Part shown: positions 1 to 9,300 of the stretch, one piece after another | Layout: each line of letters opens with the position of its first letter | How positions within the stretch are numbered: position 1 is the first letter of the stretch | Assembly: GCF_015832195.1 (NCBI RefSeq) | Contig: NC_052026.1 | Location: 20,121,013-20,185,012, forward strand | Direction of reading: 5' to 3' | Source of the DNA: Motacilla alba alba | Taxonomy: Eukaryota > Chordata > Aves > Passeriformes > Motacillidae | Length of the DNA: 64,000 nt | Made by a program: the position numbers and the translations under genes | The notes under the pieces: generated by a model | Databases searched by the model: none | What the model saw: the letters and a program-made list of their open reading frames with translations, nothing else | Told to the model about the DNA's origin: nothing

Positions 1-325
1 GGAGCCGCTGCCGGTGCCGCCGGTATAGCAGCTGTGCCGTGATGCCTGCGATGGTGCCAGTGCCGGTGCAGCACTGGTGCTGCTGATGCCGGTGCCGCCG
101 GTGCCGCCGGTGCTGCCGGTGCCGCCGGTGCCGGTCATCACTCCCGCAGTGCAGGGCTGGGGCCGGTGCCAGGTACTGCCGGTGCGAGGCGGGTTCGCGG
201 GGGTTGCGGGCGGAGCTGGAGCCGGTGCCGGTGCTGGTGCCGGGGGCGGTGCCGGCGGTGCCGGTGCCGGTGCCGGTGCCGGGCGGGGCCCCCGCGGGCT
301 GCGGGCGGTGCCGGCCCCGCCGCGG
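1..325. repeat. GC-rich short tandem repeat tract upstream of HAS3
   Basis: The sequence is a degenerate run of GCCGGT/GCCGGTGCC-type units of 6 to 9 bases, densest at about 60-130 and 215-290. It lies directly upstream of the HAS3 TATA box. Several open frames cross it in both directions (rich in V, P, A and G), but these result from low complexity and are not genes. Confidence 0.7.
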
Positions 326-332
326 TATAAAG
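326..332 (+). promoter_or_regulatory. HAS3: TATA box of HAS3
   Basis: TATAAAG stands in an otherwise GC-rich region, about 80 bases before a good splice donor at 410. Transcription would be expected to begin near 355-360. The placement fits a non-coding first exon for HAS3. The motif is seen directly; promoter use is inferred. Confidence 0.65.
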
Positions 333-354
333 GGGCCGCACGGGCCGGGCCGGG

Positions 355-409
355 CGCGCAGCGGCGGCGGCGGGTGGGGAGCGGCGGCACCACCACCGGC
401 ACCTCCACG
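355..409 (+). other. HAS3: Probable non-coding exon 1 of HAS3
   Basis: This is the stretch between the expected start site of the TATA box at 326 and a consensus donor (GTGAGT, starting at 410). It contains no ATG. The next exon begins at 1222 exactly with the HAS3 initiator codon right after an acceptor, so an upstream untranslated exon is required. The 5' end is estimated from TATA spacing. The 812-base intron that follows (410-1221) is GC-rich and holds nothing else I recognise. Confidence 0.55.
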
Positions 410-1221
410 GTGAGTCCCGGTCCCTCCTTTTCCCTCACGGCCCGCCGGTGCCGGCTCGGGGTGCCCCGCGGTGCCGTGAGACCGGCAGCACGGGAGGCTG
501 CGGGGCCGGGGGTAACGGGCAGTCGGGAGCGCCGGGGGCTGCGGGACCGGGAGGAGCCGGGAGCGCCGGGGGCTGCGGGAGCGGGGGGAAGCCGGAGCGG
601 GGGGCTGCCCCGGGGGGGCTGCCCGGGGGGTGCCGGGGGTCCCTGGGGTGGCTCCGCGCCCTGCCCGCACCCCCGCACGTGCTCGTGCACCCCCGACCTG
701 CCCGCACCCCCTGCCCGCGTCCCGGTGCGCCTCCGCAGCCCCGTCCTGACCGCGCTGCCCGTCCCATCCCGCAGCGGGCGGGGGTCCGGCTGCTGCCATC
801 CCCGCAGCCGGGGGTCCCGCCGCACGCGCTCCGGTGGAGGAGGGCTCCGGGCGGCCGCGGTTTCCCCGGGGACATCCCGGTCCCTGACATCCCCGTGCCC
901 TTCCCTGTCCTCCAGCCCGGCCATCGCCTGCGAGCAGCCGTGCTCCTGCTCGGGGGGATGGGGGGTGCTGGAGCTGCGCTCAGTGGGGTACTTGGGACCC
1001 CTGCACCCCACCTGGCACCGCACACGGTGGGGCGTGTGGGACCCCCGCACCTCCTCTGGCCCCGCGGAGGCGCTGGGAAGGTGTCACCCCCAAACCGGTG
1101 ACCGGCGAGGGACAGGGTGGCCGTGGGGCAGCAGAGGAGCAGGGCCACCCCGCTTTCGCGTTCTGGGTGACCTGATGGGGAGGATGTCCCCCCGCCCTGA
1201 TGGCGCCCCGTGTCCCCCCAG

Positions 1222-3464
1222 ATGCCAGGGAGCCTCTCCACGGCCCTGCGTGTCGTGGGGACCAGCCTCTTCGCCGTGGCGGTGCTGGGGGGAATCCTGG
1301 CCGCCTACGTCACAGGGTACCAGTTCATCCACACGGAGAAGCACTACCTCTCCTTCGGGCTCTACGGGGCCATCCTGGGGCTGCACCTCTTCATCCAGAG
1401 CCTCTTCGCCTTCCTGGAGCACCGGCGCATGCGGGGCGAGGGGCAGCCGGTGCGGCCGGGGCGCTCGGTGGCCCTCTGCATCGCCGCCTTCCAGGAGGAT
1501 CCCGACTACCTGACCAAGTGCCTGCGCTCCGTCAAGCGCATCGCCTTCCCCGACCTCAAAGTGGTGATGGTGGTGGACGGCAACGGCCCCGACGACACCT
1601 ACATGCTGGACATCTTCCACGATGTGATGGGCTCCGAGCACTCCGGCAGCTACATCTGGAGGAGCAACTTCCACGCGTGGGGCGAGGGGGAGACGGAGGC
1701 CGGGCTGCGGGAAGGGCTGGCCCGTGTTCAGGCGCTGGTCCGCAGCAACACCTACTCCTGCATCCTGCAGAAGTGGGGCGGCAAGCGGGAGGTGATGTAC
1801 ACGGCCTTCCGGGCGCTCGGAGACTCCGTGGACTATATCCAGGTGCATGCACGGGCTGGGGGACGTGGGCCGTGAGCGTCCTGGCCGGAGGGGCTGTGGG
1901 TGGAACGGGAGCAGCCCCGGGAATCCCCAGTAGCACCTGAGTGCCTGGCACCAGATCTGGCCCCGTGCGCTGGCCAAAAGCCGCCAGGGCTGGGGGCTGC
2001 TGGCGCTGGGGTGGCTGAGGTGTTGAGTGCTGCCCACGCTGCTGCCCATGGGTGTCCCATCTGCTCCTCAGCACACGGCCTGCTATGGTGTCATCCCGTG
2101 GGACAGTGTGGCACGGGGTGCCCACCTGTGGTGACTGGGACGGGTCCTCCCTCAGTGCCAGCAGCCAGAGACGGGTGTCCTGGGCAGCGGTGCCCCAGTA
2201 CCACCGGGTGCTCTGCTCCCCTCCATCGCCTGCCGGTCTCCGGGGCTCTGCCTGGTCTCGCCGTCCGTGGCTCAGGCTTGCCTGGCTGTGGGCTGGGCTG
2301 TCTGCCGGGCGCGCGTGGGCGGCGGGAGCGGGGCTCGACGTTCCCTCTGCCCCCAGGTGTGTGACTCAGACACGGTGCTGGACCCCGCCTGCACCGCCGA
2401 GATGCTCCGCATCCTGGAGGCCGACCCCCACGTCGGCGGCGTCGGCGGCGACGTGCAGGTACCCTGGCGTGAGGGAGGGCAGGGCCGGGGGCCCCAGGGG
2501 GCTGCAGCGCTGCCGGGGCTCACATCCATCCCCTCCCCAGATCCTGAACAAGTACGACTCGTGGCTCTCCTTCCTGAGCAGCGTGCGGTACTGGATGGCC
2601 TTCAACGTGGAGCGCGCGTGCCAGTCGTACTTCGGGTGCGTGCAGTGCATCAGCGGCCCCCTGGGCATGTACCGCAACGCGCTGCTGCAGCAGTTCCTCG
2701 AGGACTGGTACCACCAGACCTTCCTGGGCAGCAAGTGCAGCTTCGGGGACGACCGGCACCTCACCAACCGCGTGCTCAGCCTGGGCTACCGGACCAAGTA
2801 CACGGCTCGCTCCAAGTGCCTGACGGAGACGCCCACGCGGTACCTGCGCTGGCTCAACCAGCAGACCCGCTGGAGCAAGTCCTACTTCCGCGAGTGGCTC
2901 TACAACGCGCTCTGGTTCCACAAGCACCACCTCTGGATGACCTACGAGTCGGTGGTCACCGGCTTCTTCCCCTTCTTCCTCATCGCCACGGTCATCCAGC
3001 TCTTCTACCGCGGCCGCGTCTGGAACATCCTCCTGTTCCTGCTGACGGTGCAGCTGGTGGGCGTCATCAAGGCCACCTACGCCTGCTTCCTGCGCGGCAG
3101 CGCCGAGATGATCTTCATGTCCCTCTACGCCCTCCTCTACATGTCCAGCCTGCTGCCCGCCAAAATCTTCGCCATTGCCACCATCAACAAGTCGGGCTGG
3201 GGCACCTCAGGGCGCCGCACCATCGTGGTGAACTTCGTGGGGCTGCTGCCAGTGTCCGTGTGGGTGGCGGTGCTGCTGGGCGGGCTGGCCTACACCGCCT
3301 ACAGCCAGGACCTCTTCAGCGAGACCGAGGTGGCCTTCCTCGTCTCGGGTGCCATCCTCTATGCCTGCTACTGGGTGGCCCTGCTCACCCTCTACCTGGC
3401 CATCGTTGCCCGCCGCTGCGGCAAGAGGCAGGAGCAGTGTGGGCTGGTCTTCACTGAGGTCTGA
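1222..3464 (+). CDS. HAS3: Hyaluronan synthase 3
   Basis: Coding exons are 1222-1842, 2357-2458 and 2541-3464, joined in phase with GT-AG introns, giving 548 residues (human about 553). The enzyme is a plasma-membrane family 2 glycosyltransferase that polymerises UDP-GlcNAc and UDP-GlcUA into hyaluronan and extrudes it. Visible signature residues are DGN at 119-121, DSD at 210-212 (nucleotide/metal binding), GDDR at 310-313 and the QQTRW (QxxRW) motif at 348-352. There are two hydrophobic segments near the N-terminus (about 12-31 and 45-65) and a cluster of membrane spans from about 378 to 530. The protein begins [11 protein letters not shown], which fits HAS3 rather than HAS1 or HAS2, and the neighbour CHTF8/UTP4 supports this. 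Exon 2 starts precisely at the ATG; an in-frame GTG at 1210 lies in the intron and is not used. Third codon positions are strongly G/C. Confidence 0.97.
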
Positions 3465-4570
3465 CCGTGGGGTGGTCCCGTGCCAGGCTCATCCCACGTG
3501 CCACGGTGATCCGACGTGTCGGGGTAACCGCCGCCGTCCCCTCTTCCCCGTCCCGGAACCACCAGGTGCTGGGGTGATCCCACATGCCGGAGTGAACACC
3601 CCCAGTCCCCTTTTTCCCAATCCCGGAGCTGCTGGGCAGCGCTGAGCGCTCCCAACCCTCGGCATTTCTCACCAGATCTTGAAATCTCGCTTTTTTTCCC
3701 TTTATTAAGATGCAAACTTTTCCTATCTTTTCATTTTTCCACCCCAAGCTGGCCACAGAGAAGCCGAGCCAGGGCTGCCCATCACCCAGCCAGGTGCTGC
3801 CAGCTCCATCCCAGCTGTGCCCTATGGAGCATCCTGGTGTGGAGCGCTGCTGGCCGCGCTCCCCACACCCCGCTCCAGAACCTTCCGCCCTTCGGTGCTT
3901 TTTACAGGGATTTCAGTCCCACCTCCGTGGTGCTACAGCACTTCCCACCCCCAGGACACACAGTCTCTGTCGGCACGGTGCCAGCGCTGCTGGCTGGTGC
4001 CGCCTCTGCCCCACGGCTGCGTGCTGGCACGTACCCACGGGCAGCCCCCAGGCCTTCCGGGGGGTCTGGCTGCTCCAGGAGGGCAGCAGCTTCCTTCAGC
4101 TTTGCCAAAGAGCCAAGGGGGGATCCTGGCATGGAGAGACTGGGAAAACTGGGGGGGCTGTGTGCCGGCCGGGGCGATGCTGGACAGCCTCTGGGGCCGT
4201 GTCATGCTCTGGCCAACCCACGGCCCCGTTGCTCCCACCCCGCTACCTTCCCAGCAGTGGGGAGATGGGGATTTAGGCAAGGTGCTTCCCAACTTTCCCC
4301 TCCCCAGGGAATTCACCTGTGGGTCCTTTTTTCAGGACTTGGATAAAAAACCCCTTTCTACGATGGAGCTTTTAGCTGGTTTTTGTTTAATTTAATACAA
4401 GGTTTTTTAGAAGACTTTTGTAGCTCTTTGGTATTGTCGCAGACGGTTTGTAAATCTATTTATTTTTGAACCTGCCAGGGGAATTGTTTTTTCCATATTT
4501 CGGGAGGAAAAGGCTGGTTTTTATATCCTGACGGAGTTGTGGAAATAAAGACTTGAAGTGAGGACACACG
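3465..4570 (+). other. HAS3: HAS3 3' untranslated region with poly(A) signal
   Basis: The region runs from the HAS3 stop to an AATAAA at 4544-4549, followed by a GT-rich element (gtgtgttttgg) typical of cleavage sites. The last 250 bases are AT-rich, unlike the upstream GC-rich DNA. No coding signal is seen. The end is inferred from the signal. Confidence 0.75.
4459..4464 (-). terminator. CHTF8: Candidate poly(A) signal of CHTF8
   Basis: On the minus strand this is AATAAA, the only such hexamer I noticed between the CHTF8 stop (5019) and the HAS3 gene body. If used, the CHTF8 3' UTR would be about 560 bases and would overlap the HAS3 3' end by about 100 bases. A variant signal nearer the stop cannot be ruled out. 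Confidence 0.4.
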
Positions 4571-5018
4571 GTGTGTTTTGGGGAGGGTCCCTGAACCCCC
4601 TGCCCAACCTGAGGGAGGTTGGTCCCGAGTCCCTGCGTGGCACTGGTGTCCCTGCAGCTGCAGGGAGGGAGCAGGAGTCATCTCCACACTGGCACCTCCA
4701 TGGACCCCTGGGACCTGCTGCACACCTGGGCAGCCCCTGGGTGGGACACCCCTGCCCAGGCTCACGGGAAGTCCCTGTCTACCAGGAGCCGTGTCCCCTG
4801 GGGTGATCCACAGGGTCTGTGGCCAAGAGCTCGGTTGCTCTCTGAAAAGAGTCATTTTTTGGGTGACAAGTGACCCAGGGAGGGCCCTGGGTGCCCAGAC
4901 ACAGGGCCCAGCAGTGCCAGAGTCCCCTGTGCAGGGCAGGGATGAGGTCCTGGATCTCCCCAAGTCCCTGCTGCTTTTTCCAGCAGCAGATCACAGTCTG
5001 TAGCCCACATCCTTCCCC

Positions 5019-5535
5019 TCAGACCTTCTTGGGCACTTGGGTGATGATGGGCTTGGGGCGGGTTTTGAAGAGCAGTTTGGTTTTGATGAGGGCAGTGACG
5101 GTGTAGTGGCCGTGGGGCCCCACGGGGCTGGGCTGGGAGGCTCCTCCCTGCTTCACCAGCACAGCAAACGGCTTCTCCAGCTGCACCACCTTCCCGTAGA
5201 GGATGTGGTGACCCACGATGAGCACGGGGACACCCTGGGGAGAGCGGAGGGTGAGGCTGGGCTGGTCTGTCCCCGGCAGCCCCGGCAGTGTCCAGCCTCA
5301 CCTCACAGGTGTAGTGCAGGTCTCCCAGCAGGCTCCCAGCCAGGTCCCCGCTCTGCCGCGGCTCCACCTCGCCCTGCAGCTCCAGCAGCACCCACTGCGC
5401 CAGCGGCCCCGTGCCGCCGCTGGGGGAGAGAGGGGCAGGGTCACCCGGGCCCAGCAGGCGCAGGGGCCGCGGGGCCGGGACCCGCGGGGCTCACCTGGAG
5501 ATGACGATCTGCACCATGCCGGGCCCTGCCAGGGG
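5019..5535 (-). CDS. CHTF8: Chromosome transmission fidelity factor 8 homologue
   Basis: Coding exons on the minus strand are 5517-5495, 5419-5302 and 5234-5019, giving 118 residues (human 121). The first of these exons starts at an acceptor at about 5535, so an upstream untranslated exon exists. With DSCC1 and CHTF18, CHTF8 forms the alternative replication factor C that loads PCNA and supports sister-chromatid cohesion. The protein begins MVQIVIS, continues with an acidic, leucine-rich strand region ([11 protein letters not shown]), a central [20 protein letters not shown] block and ends [16 protein letters not shown]; all are hallmarks of the metazoan Ctf8 family. The protein is nuclear. 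It lies divergent to UTP4 and convergent with HAS3, as in mammals. The reported mammalian downstream DERPC frame of this locus is not visible here. Confidence 0.95.
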
Positions 5536-6309
5536 CTGCAGAGACACAGTCAGGGCAGGGGGAGCGGGGAGGGGAGCAGAAGCCCCTGGCCCTTCCCCTC
5601 TGGGGGCCCCAGCATGAACTTCCACCCCCGTTCCCCATAGATCCCCCCAATGCACAGACCCCGTTCTGGGCTCACAGATCCTGAGATCCATCACCCCAGC
5701 CCCTATAGAATGTCCCCGGGCCCTGCAGCCCCCCGTTCCCCACAGCTCCCCCAGCCCCGGCCCTCCTGCCCTCCAGGTCCAGCCCCAGCGCCCCCAGCCG
5801 CCGTGCCCCGAGCCCGGACCCGCCCCGACGCTTCCCCTCCCCGGCCCCCGTGCCCAGAGAGCGCCCCGGGCCCAGACCCCGCTGCGGGCCCTGCAGCCTC
5901 CCCCGGACACCGCAGGCCGCTCGAGCCGGCTCCGTGCCGCGGGCCCTGCGCCCCCGGTGCCGCCGCCCGCTCCCGCGGGGCGCTGGTGCCCTCCAGCGGC
6001 GCCGGTGCCGCGGGGCCGGCCCGGGGCAGCCCGGCCGGGTCTCCCGGGCCCGGCTCCCTCCCGCCGGCACCGTGCGCTCTCCCCGCTCCCGCCCCGGCCC
6101 CGCCGCCCCGGCCCCGCTCCCGCACCGGCCGCCGGCCCCGCACGAATCTCCCGCCGCGCCGCCGCTTCCGCTTCCGGTGCCGCGCGGGCCCCGGGGCAGC
6201 TCCGGTTCCGGCGCGCCGCGCGCACGTGGGGCGGAGCGGGAGCCGCGCCGCGCCGAGCCGAGCCGAGCCGAGCCGAGCCGAGCCGAGCGGCGGGGGCCGG
6301 CGGGGCGCG
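5536..6309. promoter_or_regulatory. Divergent CpG-island promoter of CHTF8 and UTP4
   Basis: The 770 bases between the CHTF8 ATG-bearing exon and the UTP4 start codon are very rich in CpG and lack a TATA box. Two adjacent ETS-type sites (CTTCCG at 6165-6170 and CTTCCGG at 6171-6177) lie about 140 bases before the UTP4 ATG. The 5' UTR of UTP4 contains a pentanucleotide GCCGA repeated about seven times (6252-6288). The CHTF8 leader exon must lie in this region, but its borders cannot be fixed. The long open frames on both strands here are composition artefacts. Confidence 0.7.
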
Positions 6310-9300
6310 ATGGGCGAGTTCGAGGTGCACCGGGTGCGCTTCTTCGGGCTGGTGCCGGCGGGCGTGCGCTGCCTCGCCTGCCACCCCCGCGGCTCCCGCC
6401 TGGCCCTGGCCCGCACCGACGGCGCCGTCGAGGTGTTCAACTTCGCCGCCAACTACTTCCAGGAGAAGGTGAGGGCGCCGGTACGGGCCGTACGGGGATG
6501 TACCGGGATGTACCGAGCCTGTCCGGGCCCGCCGTGTCGAGCCCGGGACCAGGCTGGACCTGGCCCTACGGATCCGTACCGAGCCTGTACCGGGCCGGTG
6601 CCGAGCCTCAGCGGGGCTGTACCGGGCGGTGTCCGGCCGTGCCGCTCCGCACCGGGCGGTGCCGCGGTGTGACCCCGTCCCTGCGCAGGTGATCCCCGGG
6701 CACGAGGCGCGCTCGGTGGAGTCGCTGTGCTGGGCGGCCGGGGACCGGCTCTTCGGGGCCGGGCTCGGCGGGGACATCACCGAGTACGACCTGTCCGGGC
6801 TGAGCGCGGCCCGCGGCGTCGATGGCGGCGGAGGACCCATCTGGAGCATGGTGGCCAACAGCAGCGGCACCCAGCTGGCGGTGAGTCCCGCCGGGAGCGG
6901 CTCCGGGGCCGGCGGCGGCGGGAGAGGGTCCCGCTGTGCCCCGCGCTGATCCCGGCCCCCGCAGATCGGCTGCGAGGACGGCTCTGTCAAGATCTTCCAA
7001 GTGGTTCCTGGGGGGGTCCAGTTCGAGCGGAACCTGGACAGGCGGAAAGGTGGGTCCTGGCTGCAGCAGCATCCCTCTGGGCGTCCCGGTGACCGCGGGG
7101 CCGCCAGCCCGCAGGCTCTCACACGGAACTTCCCTCCCTCACCCCCAGGCCGTGTCCTGTGCCTCTCCTGGCACCCCTCGGACACTCACATCGTGGCTGG
7201 CTCCATCGATTTCTTCCGTGTGATCGACGTCGCTTCAGGTACCTCCTGTCCCGGGAGCAGCCCCATCCCATCTCTCCTGTCCCGGGAGCAGCCCCATCCC
7301 ATCTCTCCTGTCCCGGGAGCAGCCCCATCCCATCTCTCCTGTGCCGGGAGCAGCCCCATCCCATCTCTCCTGTCCCGGGAGCAGCCCCATCCCTTCTCTC
7401 CTGTCCCGGGAGCAGCCCCATCCCATCTCTCCTGTCCCGGGAGCAGCCCCATCCCATCTCTCCTGTCCCGGGAGCAGCCCCATCCCATCTCTCCTGTGCC
7501 GGGAGCAGCCCCATCCCATCTCTCCTGTCCCGGGAGCAGCCCCATCCCATCTCTCCTGTGCCCAGCCCCATCCCATCTCTCCTGTCCCGGGAGCAGCCCC
7601 ATCCCTTCTCTCCTGTCCCGGGAGCAGCCCCATCCCATCCCCCGGGACCCCCGGCACCCACTGGCCCCGCCCAGCACCAGGGGATCCCCCGGGCACCCCC
7701 AACCTTCTCCCACTGCAGGCCAGACGGTGCAGAGGGTCATGGTGAACCACCACGTGGAGAAGGCCAAGCGCGAGTGCGTGGTGTGGGCCGTCGCCCTGCT
7801 GTCCAGCGGCACCGTGGTCAGCGCCGACTCCTTTGGGAGGGTGCAGTTCTGGGACTGGGAGCAGGGCACGCTGGCGGAGTCCCACGCCGTCAGCACCTCG
7901 GCCGTGCTCTCGCTGGCCGTGTCACAGGTGGGTGACGCCCCCAGGTCCCCCCCCGGGCTGACAGGGAGCGGGAGCTGCTGCGCTCTGCCTCCTGGCAGTG
8001 CGCTCCTGTTGTTGCCTGCTCCCACAGCCCCGTCCCGTTTCCCTCTGCAGAAGGAGGACAGCATAATCGTGGGCACCTCGACCGGTGCCACCTACCATCT
8101 GCAGCTGCTGCCAGTGAGGCTGGGCGGGCTGGAGAAACGCTGGGTGCGGACGAAGCCCTTCCAGTTCCACAGCCACGACGTGCGGGCCGTGGCACACAGC
8201 CCCACCGCCCTCATCTCCGGGGGTAGGACTGCTGGTGGCACCGGGACGGGGCAGGATCTCCCCTCCCAGTGCCGGCTGGGCTCATCTGTGCTTGGCTTCC
8301 AGGCCTAGACGCCCAGCTGGTGATCCGCCCGCTGATGGAGAAGGTGCAGAAGAAGAGCTACGACGCAGCGCTCCGAAAATTCACCTTCCCCCACGTGAGT
8401 GGTGCATGGACGGGGCTCTTGGAGCTGGTGGGGCTGGCAGGGCTGGATCTCCCTGCCCCTCCAGGTGCCCTCATTGCCCTGCCAAGGTTCCTTCCCTGTC
8501 CCCGGCTCCCTCCTCTGCCCCGTTGTGTCTCCTTTCCTGGTACATCTGCACTCTCTGCCAAGAAGCAGTGCAAGTTGTCAAGCTGGTCTTGCTGGTCCTG
8601 CTGGGTCTCCATCTCCAGGCTCCCATCCCACGGGATCTGATTTCCCTGCTCTGCCCCGCACCCCAGGGCATTCCGGCTGTGCCCCAGCCCGTTGTGCCAG
8701 GCTGTGTGTCCCTGACATCCCGCCTGTTTTTCCACGCAGCGACGCCTCGTCTCCTGCGCCAGGAAAGCCCGGCTGCTCCTCTTCCAGTTCTCCCAGTACC
8801 TGGAGCTCTGGAGACTCGGCTCCACGGAGGAGACCGGTGAGTCACAGGTGCAGCTGTCCGGTGTCAGCTCCCTGGCAGAGCCCGGGCTGCCAGCAGGCTT
8901 TTGGGATTGAGCCGTCCTGGGCCTCAGGGAAGGATCTGGGCACTCCCCCAGGATCCCCAGCTGCTCAAAGAGCCCCGTGTGGTTTTCCCACTCTCACTGG
9001 TGGTCCATGCATTCCTTTCCCAGGAAAGGATGGTGAGGTCCTTCCCTTGTGCCGGATGCCCGAGCACCTCGTGCAGCTCAAGAGCAAGGTAGGGCAGGGG
9101 TGCCCCCGGGGGGTGTGTGCTGGGCTCTGGGGGTTCCTCGGGCCCCCCTCATTCCCGTGGCGTTCCCAGGGCCCGGAGCACATCTACTGCAGCTGCGTCT
9201 CCCCCTGTGGCACCTGGCTGGGCTACTCCACGGCCTCGCGCTTCCAGCTGTACCGCGTGCGCTGCGACGGGGACGGCGTCAGCCTCGGGAAGGTCAGGGG

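Noticed and set aside
77..1513. A 478-codon plus-strand frame at the window start
   Set aside because: It crosses the GGTGCC repeats, the TATA box and HAS3 intron 1, and reads the HAS3 exon out of frame.
5491..7185. A 564-codon minus-strand frame over the CHTF8/UTP4 promoter
   Set aside because: It overlaps UTP4 exons 1-4 in antisense and the CpG-island promoter, and has only Arg/Gly/Pro/Ala-rich sequence with no domain. Only its last residues coincide with the genuine CHTF8 first exon.
7186..8091. A 301-codon minus-strand frame rich in WGCSRDR repeats
   Set aside because: It is the antisense of the 31-bp minisatellite and of UTP4 exons; there is no independent coding evidence.
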